From: CAYYFX01 sp964571855
GTDB taxonomy: Bacteria > ARS69
Direction: 5' to 3'
DNA length: 64,000 nucleotides
Assembly (NCBI GenBank): GCA_964571855.1
Contig: CAZNDO010000017.1
Location: 1 to 64,000, forward strand
Below, one piece after another: positions 10,954-18,358 of this stretch (positions within the stretch are counted from its first letter, which is position 1; every line of letters starts with the position of its first letter). Under the pieces are notes generated by a model. The model did no database searches. It was not told the origin of the DNA and saw only the letters and a list, made by a program, of their open reading frames with translations. A program made the position numbers and the translations under genes.

Positions 10954-11451
10954 ATGGGACGTAGAATCGCGTGGACGGGGCTCGTGGGCTTCGCGGTCCT
11001 CGCGGCCGCCTGGACCGCGACGCCGGCCGCCGGGGCGGACGGGACGCCGAGCCCGGAACGCCAGAAGGTGTACGCCGAGATCGAAGCCGCCTTCGGCTTC
11101 GTGCCGGGGTTCCTGAAGACGATCCCGGACATCTCGCTCGCGCACGAGTGGAACACGCTCCGCACCGTGCAGATGGAGCCCGGCGCGATCCCGAACAAGT
11201 ACCGGGAGCTGATCGGTCTGGCGGTGGCGGCGGCGAGCGGCTGCGAGTACTGCGCCTACTTCCACACGCAGTTCGCGAGGCTCAACGGCGCCACGGACGC
11301 CGAGATCGAGGACGCCGTGCACTTCGCGAAGTCCAACAAGGGCTGGAGCACCTACCTGCACGGCATGCAGTACGACCTCGACGAGTTCCGGAAGGACGTG
11401 GATCGCATCTGCGCGCACGCGAAGGCGCAGGCATCCGCCGCCGCGAAGTGA
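10954..11451 (+). CDS. Exported AhpD/carboxymuconolactone-decarboxylase-like protein
   Basis: 165 residues. GGAGGT precedes the ATG. The fold's active-site signature is present as SGCEYCAYFHTQFARLNGATDAEIEDAV, the CxxC...H arrangement of AhpD-type peroxidase-reductase proteins, where the two cysteines form a redox disulfide. The unusual feature is an N-terminal export signal (GRRIAWTGLVGFAVLAAAWT...AAGADG), whereas AhpD is normally cytoplasmic. It therefore probably acts on peroxides or organic electrophiles in the periplasm. It follows the TetR gene and is closed by a 12-bp hairpin. Carboxymuconolactone decarboxylase activity itself is unlikely because the substrate pocket is not recognisable. 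Confidence 0.85.
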   Translation: MGRRIAWTGLVGFAVLAAAWTATPAAGADGTPSPERQKVYAEIEAAFGFVPGFLKTIPDISLAHEWNTLRTVQMEPGAIPNKYRELIGLAVAAASGCEYCAYFHTQFARLNGATDAEIEDAVHFAKSNKGWSTYLHGMQYDLDEFRKDVDRICAHAKAQASAAAK

Positions 11452-11457
11452 CGCCGG

Positions 11458-11486
11458 GGCCCTCGCCCCCCCCCGGGGCGAGGGCC
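11458..11486 (+). terminator. 12-bp GC hairpin ending the AhpD-like gene
   Basis: Arms GGCCCTCGCCCC and GGGGCGAGGGCC enclose a five-C loop, 7 bases after the stop codon. Only a short TAT follows, so it is intrinsic-like but lacks a true U-tract. Confidence 0.7.
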
Positions 11487-11556
11487 TATACTGCCGCCGC
11501 ACCTCGGCAAGGTCCTCATCGCCGCAGCACGCCGGCCCCTGATCCGGAGGTCTCGC

Positions 11557-11745
11557 ATGAGACGCACGTGCTGGTTCCTGTTCGCACTCTCCGTCCTCGC
11601 CATGCTCCTCGGCGCCGTGTCCCGGTTCGGCCCGCAGCCGCTGTTCGCCGGCATCGGCGCCGGAACGTTCTGGAAGGCCGCCATGGCCTTCCTGGCCTAC
11701 GCCGTGACCCTGCGGCTCCTGGCCCCGGACGCCCGGCCCGCGTGA
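11557..11745 (+). CDS. Small two-helix membrane protein
   Basis: 62 residues, with CGGAGG upstream of the ATG. Two hydrophobic segments are visible, about 5-22 (CWFLFALSVLAMLLGAV) and 37-56 (FWKAAMAFLAYAVTLRLL), with a charged tail (DARPA). It stands between two GC hairpins, so it appears to be its own transcription unit. No family is recognised. Codon use is as GC-rich as its neighbours, and the clean RBS supports expression. Confidence 0.65.
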   Translation: MRRTCWFLFALSVLAMLLGAVSRFGPQPLFAGIGAGTFWKAAMAFLAYAVTLRLLAPDARPA

Positions 11746-11749
11746 CCCC

Positions 11750-11776
11750 GGGGCGCCGGAGACCTCCCGGCGCCCC
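11750..11776 (+). terminator. 10-bp GC hairpin after the small membrane protein
   Basis: GGGGCGCCGG (11750-11759) pairs with CCGGCGCCCC (11767-11776) across a 7-base loop, followed by TTCG. It begins 4 bases after the stop codon. Confidence 0.65.
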
Positions 11777-11791
11777 TTCGTCGGCGTTGTT

Positions 11792-11832
11792 ATTCCATAA
11801 TGCTTGACTTCTGGAATGATCCGGCGTAGGTT
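11792..11832 (+). promoter_or_regulatory. Promoter and inverted repeat for the ArsR-like gene; leaderless start
   Basis: TTGACT (11804-11809), a 17-base spacer and TAGGTT (11827-11832) place the transcript start at about the ATG at 11839. The inverted repeat ATTCCA-N14-TGGAAT (11792-11797 and 11812-11817) brackets the -35 box, a suitable site for autorepression by the HTH protein it precedes. The 26-base stretch is unusually AT-rich for this genome. Confidence 0.65.
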
Positions 11833-11838
11833 CCGTGC

Positions 11839-12471
11839 ATGGCGACGACCCCGAAGCGCGGAGCGCGCCCCCGCCACACCCGGCGAAGCGGCCGCGCCGC
11901 CCTGCAGGCGCTGGCCTCCCCCGCGCGCCAGGAGCTGCTGGCGGCGCTGGACGGCCGCGCCTCGGTGCGGGAGCTGGCGGCGCGGCTGGGCCGCTCGCGG
12001 CAGGCCCTGCACTACCACGTGGCGGTGCTGGAGAAGGCGGGACTCATCCGCGCCGCGGAGTGGCGCGGCGAGGGGCGCGACCGCGAAGCCGTGTACGAGG
12101 CCGTGGCGGATGCCCTGACCGTGGGCGCGCACGCCATCTCGCGCACGGAGCTGGACGCCGGCGAACGCGCGGCGCGCGCCATGCTCCGGCTCACCGGCCG
12201 GGAGCTGGCCCGCGCGCTGCCCGAGCTCCGCGCCATCGGGACGCCGGGGGTCCGGGAGCTGATGGCCCTGCGCGGCAAGGCGCGGCTCACGCCCGCGAAG
12301 CTGGCGCGCGCGAACGCCCTGATCGACGAGTTGCTGGCCCTCTTCGGCCAGCCGCCGCCGGATGAGGACGCGAAGCTCTACGCCCTCACGCTCGTGCTCA
12401 CCCCGTCCCGCGACGCGTCGACGTCCGGGCCCCCGCGCCGGCGTCCCGCGCGCCGGAGGAGGAATCGATGA
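11839..12471 (+). CDS. ArsR-like winged-helix transcriptional regulator
   Basis: 210 residues. The winged helix lies at about 17-75: ALQALASPARQELLAALDGRASVRELAARLGRSRQALHYHVAVLEKAGLIRAAEWRGEGRDREAVYEA, i.e. the ArsR/HTH_20 pattern of a SPxRxxLL helix, recognition helix and wing. The long C-terminal half (LMALRGKARLTPAKLARANALIDELLALFGQP) looks like a dimerisation helix bundle, and no metal-binding cysteines are seen, so this is not a metal sensor of the classic type. It overlaps the next gene by ATGA, so regulator and CPBP protease are translationally coupled. The family often controls transport or membrane-protein genes directly downstream. Confidence 0.88.
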   Translation: MATTPKRGARPRHTRRSGRAALQALASPARQELLAALDGRASVRELAARLGRSRQALHYHVAVLEKAGLIRAAEWRGEGRDREAVYEAVADALTVGAHAISRTELDAGERAARAMLRLTGRELARALPELRAIGTPGVRELMALRGKARLTPAKLARANALIDELLALFGQPPPDEDAKLYALTLVLTPSRDASTSGPPRRRPARRRRNR

Positions 12472-13199
12472 ACCCCGGTCCGCTGGACCATCTCGTGGCG
12501 TTCCTGCTCGTCGTGGCGTTCCCGGTATACGGGGCGCTCACGTACCCGAAGCTCGTGGCCGCCGTGCGCGCGGGCCGCAAGGATGCGCGCGTGAACGAGT
12601 ACCGCTGGACCGCCGCCATCCAGTGGGCGCTCGTCGCCCTCACGCTCACGGTGTGGCTGGGTGCGGGCCGCTCCCTCCCCGCACTGGGGCTCACCGTGCC
12701 CGGGGACGCGCGCACGCTCGTCGGCGCCGCGCTCGCCGCGCTCGGCCTCGGCCTCCTCGCGGCGCAGTGGGCGCAGATCCGCCGCGCGGACGACTCCGGG
12801 CGCGCGCAGTACCGCGAGGCCCTGCGCAACGTGCAGGAGATGATGCCGCACACCGGGGAGGAGGGGCGCTGGTTCCGCGTGCTCTCCGTGACCGCGGGCA
12901 TCTGCGAGGAGATCCTGTTCCGCGGCTTCCTCATCGCGTACTTCGGCGCGTACGTCGGCGTCTGGCCGGCCGTGGCCCTGAGTGCCGTTGCATTCGGATT
13001 CGGGCACTTCTACCAGGGCGCGGCAGGCGTGGTGAAGACCGGGCTCGTCGGCGCCGTGGCCGGCGCGCTGTACGCCGGCACCGGCTCCCTCCTGTGGCCC
13101 ATGCTGCTGCACGCGGCGGTGGACCTCCAGGCGGGAGCCATCGCGCTGCGCGTCCTGCCGGAGGCGCCGCCTCCCGCGCCCGCCGCGTGGCACTCCTGA
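12468..13199 (+). CDS. CPBP-family intramembrane metalloprotease
   Basis: 243 residues with about six to seven hydrophobic helices. The conserved glutamate motif EEILFRGFLIAYFG (about 145-158), the second motif with FGFGHFYQG (about 180), and the third with MLLHAAVDL (about 218) are those of the CPBP/Rce1-like (Abi) membrane proteases; the two Glu and two His are the catalytic and zinc-binding residues. Its start lies inside the stop of the ArsR-like regulator (ATGA). Bacterial members process or confer immunity to peptides and also cleave anti-sigma-like membrane proteins; the substrate here is unknown. Confidence 0.9.
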   Translation: MNPGPLDHLVAFLLVVAFPVYGALTYPKLVAAVRAGRKDARVNEYRWTAAIQWALVALTLTVWLGAGRSLPALGLTVPGDARTLVGAALAALGLGLLAAQWAQIRRADDSGRAQYREALRNVQEMMPHTGEEGRWFRVLSVTAGICEEILFRGFLIAYFGAYVGVWPAVALSAVAFGFGHFYQGAAGVVKTGLVGAVAGALYAGTGSLLWPMLLHAAVDLQAGAIALRVLPEAPPPAPAAWHS

Positions 13200-13221
13200 C
13201 CGTTTCCTGACGACACCATGA

Positions 13222-13256
13222 CCTCCCGGTGGGGCGACCCGCCGCTCCCCGGGAGG
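13222..13256 (+). terminator. GC hairpin between the CPBP and FG-GAP genes
   Basis: CCTCCCGG (13222-13229) pairs with CCGGGAGG (13249-13256); the loop contains additional GGGG/CCCC pairing. It lies 23 bases after the CPBP stop. Confidence 0.5.
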
Positions 13257-13288
13257 ACACTGGCCTCCCGCACTCCGCCGGAGGTCCC

Positions 13289-15016
13289 ATGAGCCTGCGC
13301 CCCGTCGCCTGCCTGATCCCGTCCGCCCTTCTCGCGGCCGCCGCCCCGGTCGCCGCCGCCACCTTCACGAAGGTCACGTCCGGCGTCGTGGTCCAGGACG
13401 CCTCCGAATCCACGGGCGGCGCCTGGGAGGACTTCGACGCGGACGGCGACCCCGACCTGTTCGTCTCCTGCGGCAACCTGGCGGCGGCGAACAACCGGCT
13501 GTACCGGAACGACTTCGGCCTCTTCTTCGCGCTCGTCCCGGGCCCGGTGGCCGCGGACGGCACGCCGTCCATCGGCGGCGCGTGGGGCGACATGGACGGC
13601 GACGGCGACCCCGACCTGCACGTGTCGAACCGGCAGGGCGTGGACAACCTCCTGTACCGCAACGACGGCGCGGGCGCCTTCGCCCCCGTCACCACCGGCG
13701 GCCCCGTCACTTCCGGCGGGAACTCGAACTCCGCCTCCTGGGTGGACATCGACCTCGACGGCGACCTCGATCTCTTCGTGATCGAGTTCAACGAGACGAA
13801 CCACCACTGGCGCAACGACGGCGGCGTCTTCACGGCGGTCACCACCGGTCCGCACGTGACCGAGACCTCGTTCTCCATCAGCGGCGTGTGGAGCGACTAC
13901 GACCGCGACGGCGACTCCGACCTGTACGTGGCGAACGGCGGCAACCAGCACAACGCCCTGTACCGCAACGACGGCGGCACGTTCGTGAACGTGACCGCCG
14001 CCGCCCAGCTCCAGCACGGCGGCAACACGATCGGCGCGAGCTGGGGCGACTGGGACAACGACGGCTGGTCCGACCTCCTCGCCGCCAACACGCTCGGGCA
14101 GAACGAGGTGCTGTACCGCAACCTCGGCGACGGCACGTTCGAGCGCATCCTGACCGGGCCCGTCGTCACCGCCGGCGGCAACTCCGTCGGCAGCGCGTTC
14201 GGGGACGTCGACAACGACGGCGACCTCGACCTCTTCGTAGGGAACGACGGCACGGACAACGCCCTCTTCCGCAACGACGGCGGCGGCGCATTCACACGGA
14301 TCACCACCGGCGCGATCGTCACGGACGGCGGCCAGACCTTCGGCGTCTCCCTCGCCGACTGGAACTCCGACGGCTGGCTGGACGCCTTCGCGGCGAACCG
14401 GCTGGACGAGGACGACTTCCTGTACACGAACGACGGCGGCGCGAACCGGTGGCTGGAGGTGGCGCTGACCGGCACCGTGTCGAACCGCACGGGGATCGGC
14501 ACGCGCGTGGAGGCGTACGCCACCATCGGCGGGGTCCCGGTGCGGCAGATGCGCGAGCGCCAGTCGCAGAGCGGCTACAACAGCGCGGCCGACCCGCGGC
14601 TGCACTTCGGCCTCGGCGACGCGGCCACGGTGGACTCGCTGGTGGTGGCGTGGCCGTCCGGGCTCGTGGAGACGCTGCGCGACGTGGCGGTGGACCAGGT
14701 CCTCGCCCTCGTGGAGGGTGCCACCCTGACCGGCGCGCCGGAAGCGGCATCCGCTCCGCTCGGCGCCCTGCGCGTGGCGCCGAACCCCGCGCGCGGCGAC
14801 GCCGCGATCCGCTGGTCCGCGCCGGGCGGCGACACGGTGGCCGTGCGCATCTTCGACCTGCGCGGCCGCCTCGTGCGTTCCCTCGCCCCGTCCGCGCACG
14901 AGGCGGTGTGGGACGGCCGCGACGACGCCGGCCGCGCGGTGGCCGCCGGCACGTACTTCGCGGTGGCGACCGGTCGCGAGCGCACCGGGATCGCGCGGAT
15001 GACGCGGTTGCGCTGA
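13289..15016 (+). CDS. Secreted FG-GAP/VCBS beta-propeller protein with UnbV/ASPIC domain and FlgD-like tail
   Basis: 575 residues. GGAGGT sits 4 bases before the ATG, and a signal peptide (SLRPVACLIPSALLAAAAP...) follows. About 25-385 contains seven repeats of the integrin-like calcium-binding type (DxDxDGDxDLxV: DADGDPDLFVS, DGDGDPDLHVS, DLDGDLDLFVI, DRDGDSDLYVA, DNDGWSDLLAA, DNDGDLDLFVG, NSDGWLDAFAA), predicting a seven-bladed propeller. About 395-480 (NRWLEVALTGTVSNRTGIGTRVEAY... LHFGLGDAATVDSLVVAWPSG) is an ASPIC/UnbV domain. The final 85 residues are a FlgD-like tail (LRVAPNPARGDAAIRW... AGTYFAVATG). It is probably an extracellular binding protein. Its stop is 4 bases from the convergent response-regulator stop. 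Confidence 0.92.
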   Translation: MSLRPVACLIPSALLAAAAPVAAATFTKVTSGVVVQDASESTGGAWEDFDADGDPDLFVSCGNLAAANNRLYRNDFGLFFALVPGPVAADGTPSIGGAWGDMDGDGDPDLHVSNRQGVDNLLYRNDGAGAFAPVTTGGPVTSGGNSNSASWVDIDLDGDLDLFVIEFNETNHHWRNDGGVFTAVTTGPHVTETSFSISGVWSDYDRDGDSDLYVANGGNQHNALYRNDGGTFVNVTAAAQLQHGGNTIGASWGDWDNDGWSDLLAANTLGQNEVLYRNLGDGTFERILTGPVVTAGGNSVGSAFGDVDNDGDLDLFVGNDGTDNALFRNDGGGAFTRITTGAIVTDGGQTFGVSLADWNSDGWLDAFAANRLDEDDFLYTNDGGANRWLEVALTGTVSNRTGIGTRVEAYATIGGVPVRQMRERQSQSGYNSAADPRLHFGLGDAATVDSLVVAWPSGLVETLRDVAVDQVLALVEGATLTGAPEAASAPLGALRVAPNPARGDAAIRWSAPGGDTVAVRIFDLRGRLVRSLAPSAHEAVWDGRDDAGRAVAAGTYFAVATGRERTGIARMTRLR

Positions 15017-15020
15017 GCGG

Positions 15021-15713
15021 TCAGCGGCGGAGGCGGTAGCCCAGCTTCCGCACGGTGAGGATGTGCCGCGGGCGGGCAGGGTCCTCCTCCAGCTTGCGGC
15101 GCAGCTCGCCCACGTGGGTGTCCACGGTGCGGGATTCCACCGTGGCGGGGTAGCCGAACACGCGCTCCAGCAGCTCGGTGCGGGACACGACGTTGCCGCG
15201 CCGGTCGTACAGCTCCAGCAGCAGCGCGAACTCCTTCGGCGTGAGCGCAACGGCGGCGCCGCGGGCGCGGACGCTGCGCGTGCCGCGGTTGATCTCCACG
15301 GCGCCGAAGCGCTCCCACGCCTCCTCCGGGTCGGCGGCCGCGGGCGCGCCGCCGCCGCGGCGCAGCAGCGCCTGCACGCGCGCCAGCAGCTCGAGCAGGC
15401 TGAACGGCTTCGTGACGTAGTCGTCCGCGCCCCACTTCAGCCCGCGCACGCGGTCCATCTCCTCGCCGCGCGCGGTCAGCATCAGCACGGGCACGGCGCA
15501 GCCGTCGGCGCGCAGCCGGCGCAGCACCTCGTAGCCGTCCGGCGCGGGGATCATGATGTCCAGGATGACGAGGGCGTAGCGGCCGGACCGGGCCTCGGTG
15601 AGCGCCGCCTCGCCGTCCGCGACCGCGTGCACCTCGTGCCCCTCGAACTCCAGGTTCGTGCGCAGGCCGTGCGCCAGCTCCGCGTTGTCCTCCACCACGA
15701 GGATCCGCGTCAT
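15021..15713 (-). CDS. OmpR/PhoB-family response regulator
   Basis: 230 residues. The receiver domain (1-115) has the acidic pocket VVEDN, the phospho-acceptor aspartate at about residue 52 (VILDIMIP), the threonine of LMLTARG and the lysine of VTKPF. The C-terminal winged helix (about 135-228) is of OmpR type (ALTPKEFALLLELYDRRGNVVSRTELLERVFGYPATVESRTVDTHVGELRRKLE). The start ATG shares ATGA with the histidine-kinase stop, so the two are translationally coupled and form one system, with the kinase first. Targets are not evident; the convergent FG-GAP gene is not arranged as one. Confidence 0.96.
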   Translation of the reverse strand: MTRILVVEDNAELAHGLRTNLEFEGHEVHAVADGEAALTEARSGRYALVILDIMIPAPDGYEVLRRLRADGCAVPVLMLTARGEEMDRVRGLKWGADDYVTKPFSLLELLARVQALLRRGGGAPAAADPEEAWERFGAVEINRGTRSVRARGAAVALTPKEFALLLELYDRRGNVVSRTELLERVFGYPATVESRTVDTHVGELRRKLEEDPARPRHILTVRKLGYRLRR

Positions 15714-17311
15714 GGCGCGGCGCCCTCCGCCGGCGTCGCGGGAATCCGCAGCACGAAGCGGGCCCCGCCCCCTTCCCGCTCTTCCACGGACGCGGTCCCG
15801 TGGTGCAGCGCCGCGATGTCCTTCACCACCGCCAGTCCGAGCCCGGAGCCCGCGGTCGCCGAACCGCGGTCCCGATCCAGGCGGAAGAACCGCTCCCACA
15901 CGCGCTCGCGCTCCGCGACCGGAACGCCGGGACCGTGATCCTCCACCGCCAGCGCCACGTCCGCCCCCGCGCGCGCCGCGACGAGCACGATCTCCTGGCC
16001 CTTCGGCCCGTACTTCACCGCGTTGTCCAGGAGGTTGGACACGGCCTGCCGCAGGAGGAACGCGTCCGCGTGCACGCGAAGCCCCGGCGCGGCCCGGCAG
16101 CGCAGGTCCATCCCGCGCGCGGCGGCGAACGCGCGGAAGGACGCCGCCGTATCCTCGGCGAGTGCGCCGACATCCACCGGGCGCAGCTCCGCCGTGAGCG
16201 CGCCGCGGCCCGCGCGCGACGCGAGCAGCACGTTGTCCACGAGGTGCGTGAGCCGCTCGCTCTCGCGCTCCGCCACCTCCAGCGCGTGGTCGCGCTCCGC
16301 GGCGTCGCGCACGCGGCCCAGGCGCACCGTCTCCGCGGACAGCCGGATGTTCGCGAGCGGCGTGCGCAGCTCGTGCGAGACGCTGGCCAGGAAGTCCTCG
16401 CGCAGCCGGGCGGTGGCGGCCTCGCGGCGGAGCTGGACGAGGGCGAACGCCAGCAGCGCGACCGCCAGCGCCAGCAGCGCCAGCATCCACGGCAACGTGG
16501 ACGGCGGCACGCCGCCCGCCACGAGCGCGGGCGCGGCACCGGGATCGATGCGCACGCGCGCCACCATCCCGTCCAGCACGGGCGGCGCGGCCTCGTGCGC
16601 GGTGAAGTCCCCGGCGAGCGGCCCGGGCTCGCCCGCGAGCAGCGACCCGTCGGTCCCCTCCAGCCGCCACCGGAGCCAGGCCGGCGCCGCGTCACCGTGC
16701 AGCAGGAACCGGGGGAGCACGGGCGCCACCGCCACGATGCCCAGCAGCTCCTCCCGCAGCGCGTCCGGCTCGAAGCGGAAGATCCACGCCGCCGCGGGCG
16801 CGCCGTCCGCGGCACGGACAAGCCAGTACGCGAAGCGGAGGTCCTCCCGCAGCACCGCGCCCCAGTCCGGCCCGCTCCCCGCGGCGTCCCGGGCGCGATC
16901 GCCCAGCGTCCGGACGATCGCCGCGTCCTCCCCGGCCGTCCCCGACGTCCCCGCCGCATCCCCCGCCAGCGGCACGCGCCGGATCTCCCGGACCGCCGCC
17001 AGCGCGTCGCGACCCCGGGGCGGCGCCGTCCGCTCCAGCTCCCGCGGGTCCACGGCCGGCCCCGCGCCGGACGCCTCCAGGTTCACCGCCTGCCCCGCCA
17101 GCGCCACGCAGGTGTAGGCCCCGAAGCGCACCTGCAGCCGCTCCACCAGCCCGGTGGCCCCCACCTGGGCATAGTTCGCCAGGGCCTGCCGGGCCACCTC
17201 GCGGTGGGATCGCTCGGCCCGGAACGCGGCGAAGGCAAGGACCACGGCCACGGCCAGGAGCAGCCCGAGCCACGCGGCCAGGAGGCGTGAGCCGTGGAGG
17301 AAGCGGGCCAT
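15710..17311 (-). CDS. Membrane sensor histidine kinase
   Basis: 533 residues, with the start at the ATG before MARFLHGSRLLAAWLGLLL; an in-frame upstream start would add 31 residues lacking family character. Two membrane helices (about 8-28 and 265-290) flank a roughly 235-residue periplasmic sensor part of no recognised family. Then comes the DHp H-box FLASVSHELRTPLANIR, and the catalytic ATPase domain with N-box SNLLDNAVKYGPKG, G1 VEDHGPGVP, F-box WERFFRLD and G2 GSGLGLAVVKDIAALHHG. All catalytic motifs are intact. It precedes and overlaps the response regulator (ATGA). The signal is unknown; its large Ala/Arg-rich periplasmic region resembles those sensing envelope or nutrient cues. Confidence 0.95.
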   Translation of the reverse strand: MARFLHGSRLLAAWLGLLLAVAVVLAFAAFRAERSHREVARQALANYAQVGATGLVERLQVRFGAYTCVALAGQAVNLEASGAGPAVDPRELERTAPPRGRDALAAVREIRRVPLAGDAAGTSGTAGEDAAIVRTLGDRARDAAGSGPDWGAVLREDLRFAYWLVRAADGAPAAAWIFRFEPDALREELLGIVAVAPVLPRFLLHGDAAPAWLRWRLEGTDGSLLAGEPGPLAGDFTAHEAAPPVLDGMVARVRIDPGAAPALVAGGVPPSTLPWMLALLALAVALLAFALVQLRREAATARLREDFLASVSHELRTPLANIRLSAETVRLGRVRDAAERDHALEVAERESERLTHLVDNVLLASRAGRGALTAELRPVDVGALAEDTAASFRAFAAARGMDLRCRAAPGLRVHADAFLLRQAVSNLLDNAVKYGPKGQEIVLVAARAGADVALAVEDHGPGVPVAERERVWERFFRLDRDRGSATAGSGLGLAVVKDIAALHHGTASVEEREGGGARFVLRIPATPAEGAAP

Positions 17312-17464
17312 GGCGACGATCCCGTGGTTCGGGTGGCCTGCCGCGCGGCACCGCGGCCCGGTGGGTTGCGCAGCCACGGTAGCGAACGCCGGCCGGCTCG
17401 GCAATCGGGCGGGCGATCCTGACGAAGATCAGTGCGCGCGGCACGATTTCGACGGCCGCACCGG

Positions 17465-17504
17465 TTGACCCCCCGCCGTTCCGTTCCTATTGTGCATATG
17501 CACA
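17465..17504 (+). promoter_or_regulatory. Promoter with palindromic operator for the DUF134-NifX operon
   Basis: TTGACC (17465-17470), a 17-base spacer and TATTGT (17488-17493) give a good promoter. The perfect 14-bp palindrome TGTGCATATGCACA (17491-17504) overlaps the -10 and the expected transcript start, as expected of a repressor site. The DUF134 helix-turn-helix protein encoded just downstream is the natural candidate to bind it. Confidence 0.7.
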
Positions 17505-17525
17505 CAATCACCGAGGTCACGTGCC

Positions 17526-17834
17526 GTGCCCAGACCGCCGAAGCCCCGCCGCTGCCGCACCTTCCACGGGGACCGCGTCTTCAAGCCGCGCAGCATCCCC
17601 ATGACGGACCTCGCCGTCGTCCCGCTCGGGCTGGACGAACTGGAGGCGATGCGGCTGTGCGACCTCGTGGGGCTGGACCAGGAGACCGCGGGTGGCCGCA
17701 TGAAGGTCTCCCGCGGCACGGTGCAGCGGCTGTTGCAGTCCGGACGGGCGAAGGTCCTCTCCGCCCTCGTGGACTCGCAGGCCCTGGTGATCGGAGGGGG
17801 GAGCCATCATGAAGGTCTGCATCCCCACGCTTGA
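17526..17834 (+). CDS. DUF134-family helix-turn-helix protein
   Basis: 102 residues. The GTG at 17526 is taken as start: it follows GAGGT by 8 bases and produces the family's standard beginning, PRPPKPRRCRTFHGDRVFKPRSIPM. An ATG at 17490 lies within the -10 region and would add unrelated residues. The body (VPLGLDELEAMRLCDLVGLDQETAGGRMKVSRGTVQRLLQSGRAKVLSALVDSQAL) is a sigma-region-4-like HTH that defines DUF134. It overlaps the NifX/NifB-like gene by 26 bases. This pair is common in anaerobes and is thought to link regulation with metal-cluster carrier proteins; binding of its own promoter palindrome is inferred. Confidence 0.92.
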   Translation: MPRPPKPRRCRTFHGDRVFKPRSIPMTDLAVVPLGLDELEAMRLCDLVGLDQETAGGRMKVSRGTVQRLLQSGRAKVLSALVDSQALVIGGGSHHEGLHPHA

Positions 17835-18222
17835 CGGCCGCGGGCTGGAAGCCACCGTGGCCAGCCACTTCGGGAGCGCGCCCGTCTTCACGCTCGTGGA
17901 CGTGGAGACCCGCCGCACGCACATCCTGGCGAACGAAGAGACCCACGGGGACCACACCGGCTGCCACTCGTCCGGGCGGTTGCATCGCCTGGGCGTGGAC
18001 GCGGTCCTGTGCCGCGGCATGGGGCGGCAGGCGTTCACGCGCCTCGCCGAGGACGGCATCGCCGTGTTCGTGGTGCACGACGCGGACGTGACGGCGGCCA
18101 TGGACGCCCTTTGCACCGGCCGCGCCCGGCTGCTCACGGCCGAGCAGGCCTGCGGCGGCGGGCACGGACACGGTTGCGGGGACGCGGCGAACCGCGGCCT
18201 CCCGCACGAGGTCGGCCGCTAG
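17809..18222 (+). CDS. NifX/NifB-type dinitrogenase iron-molybdenum cofactor-binding family protein
   Basis: 137 residues of the single-domain PF02579 fold: MKVCIPTLDGRGLEATVASHFGSAPVFTLVDVETRR begins with the family's ribonuclease-H-like strand and the SxHFGxxxxF loop. Then come GVDAVLCRGMGRQAFTRLAEDGIAVF and the C-terminal HGHGCGD cluster. Members bind iron-sulfur or iron-molybdenum cofactor intermediates. Nitrogenase genes are absent here, so a general metallocluster chaperone role is likelier than nitrogen fixation. GGAGGGGGG lies 6-14 bases before its ATG, within the end of the DUF134 gene. Confidence 0.93.
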   Translation: MKVCIPTLDGRGLEATVASHFGSAPVFTLVDVETRRTHILANEETHGDHTGCHSSGRLHRLGVDAVLCRGMGRQAFTRLAEDGIAVFVVHDADVTAAMDALCTGRARLLTAEQACGGGHGHGCGDAANRGLPHEVGR

Positions 18223-18358
18223 GGTCGCTCCCGGCTCGCGTCCCGCGCCGGTCGACCGCCGTGCGCGGCGCGTGGTATGGATCGGTCTCGACGCGCCGGG
18301 AACCCCGAGCCCCTCGGGCGTGTACCTCCGGCGACCTCATCCCCGGGAGCAGCAAGAC

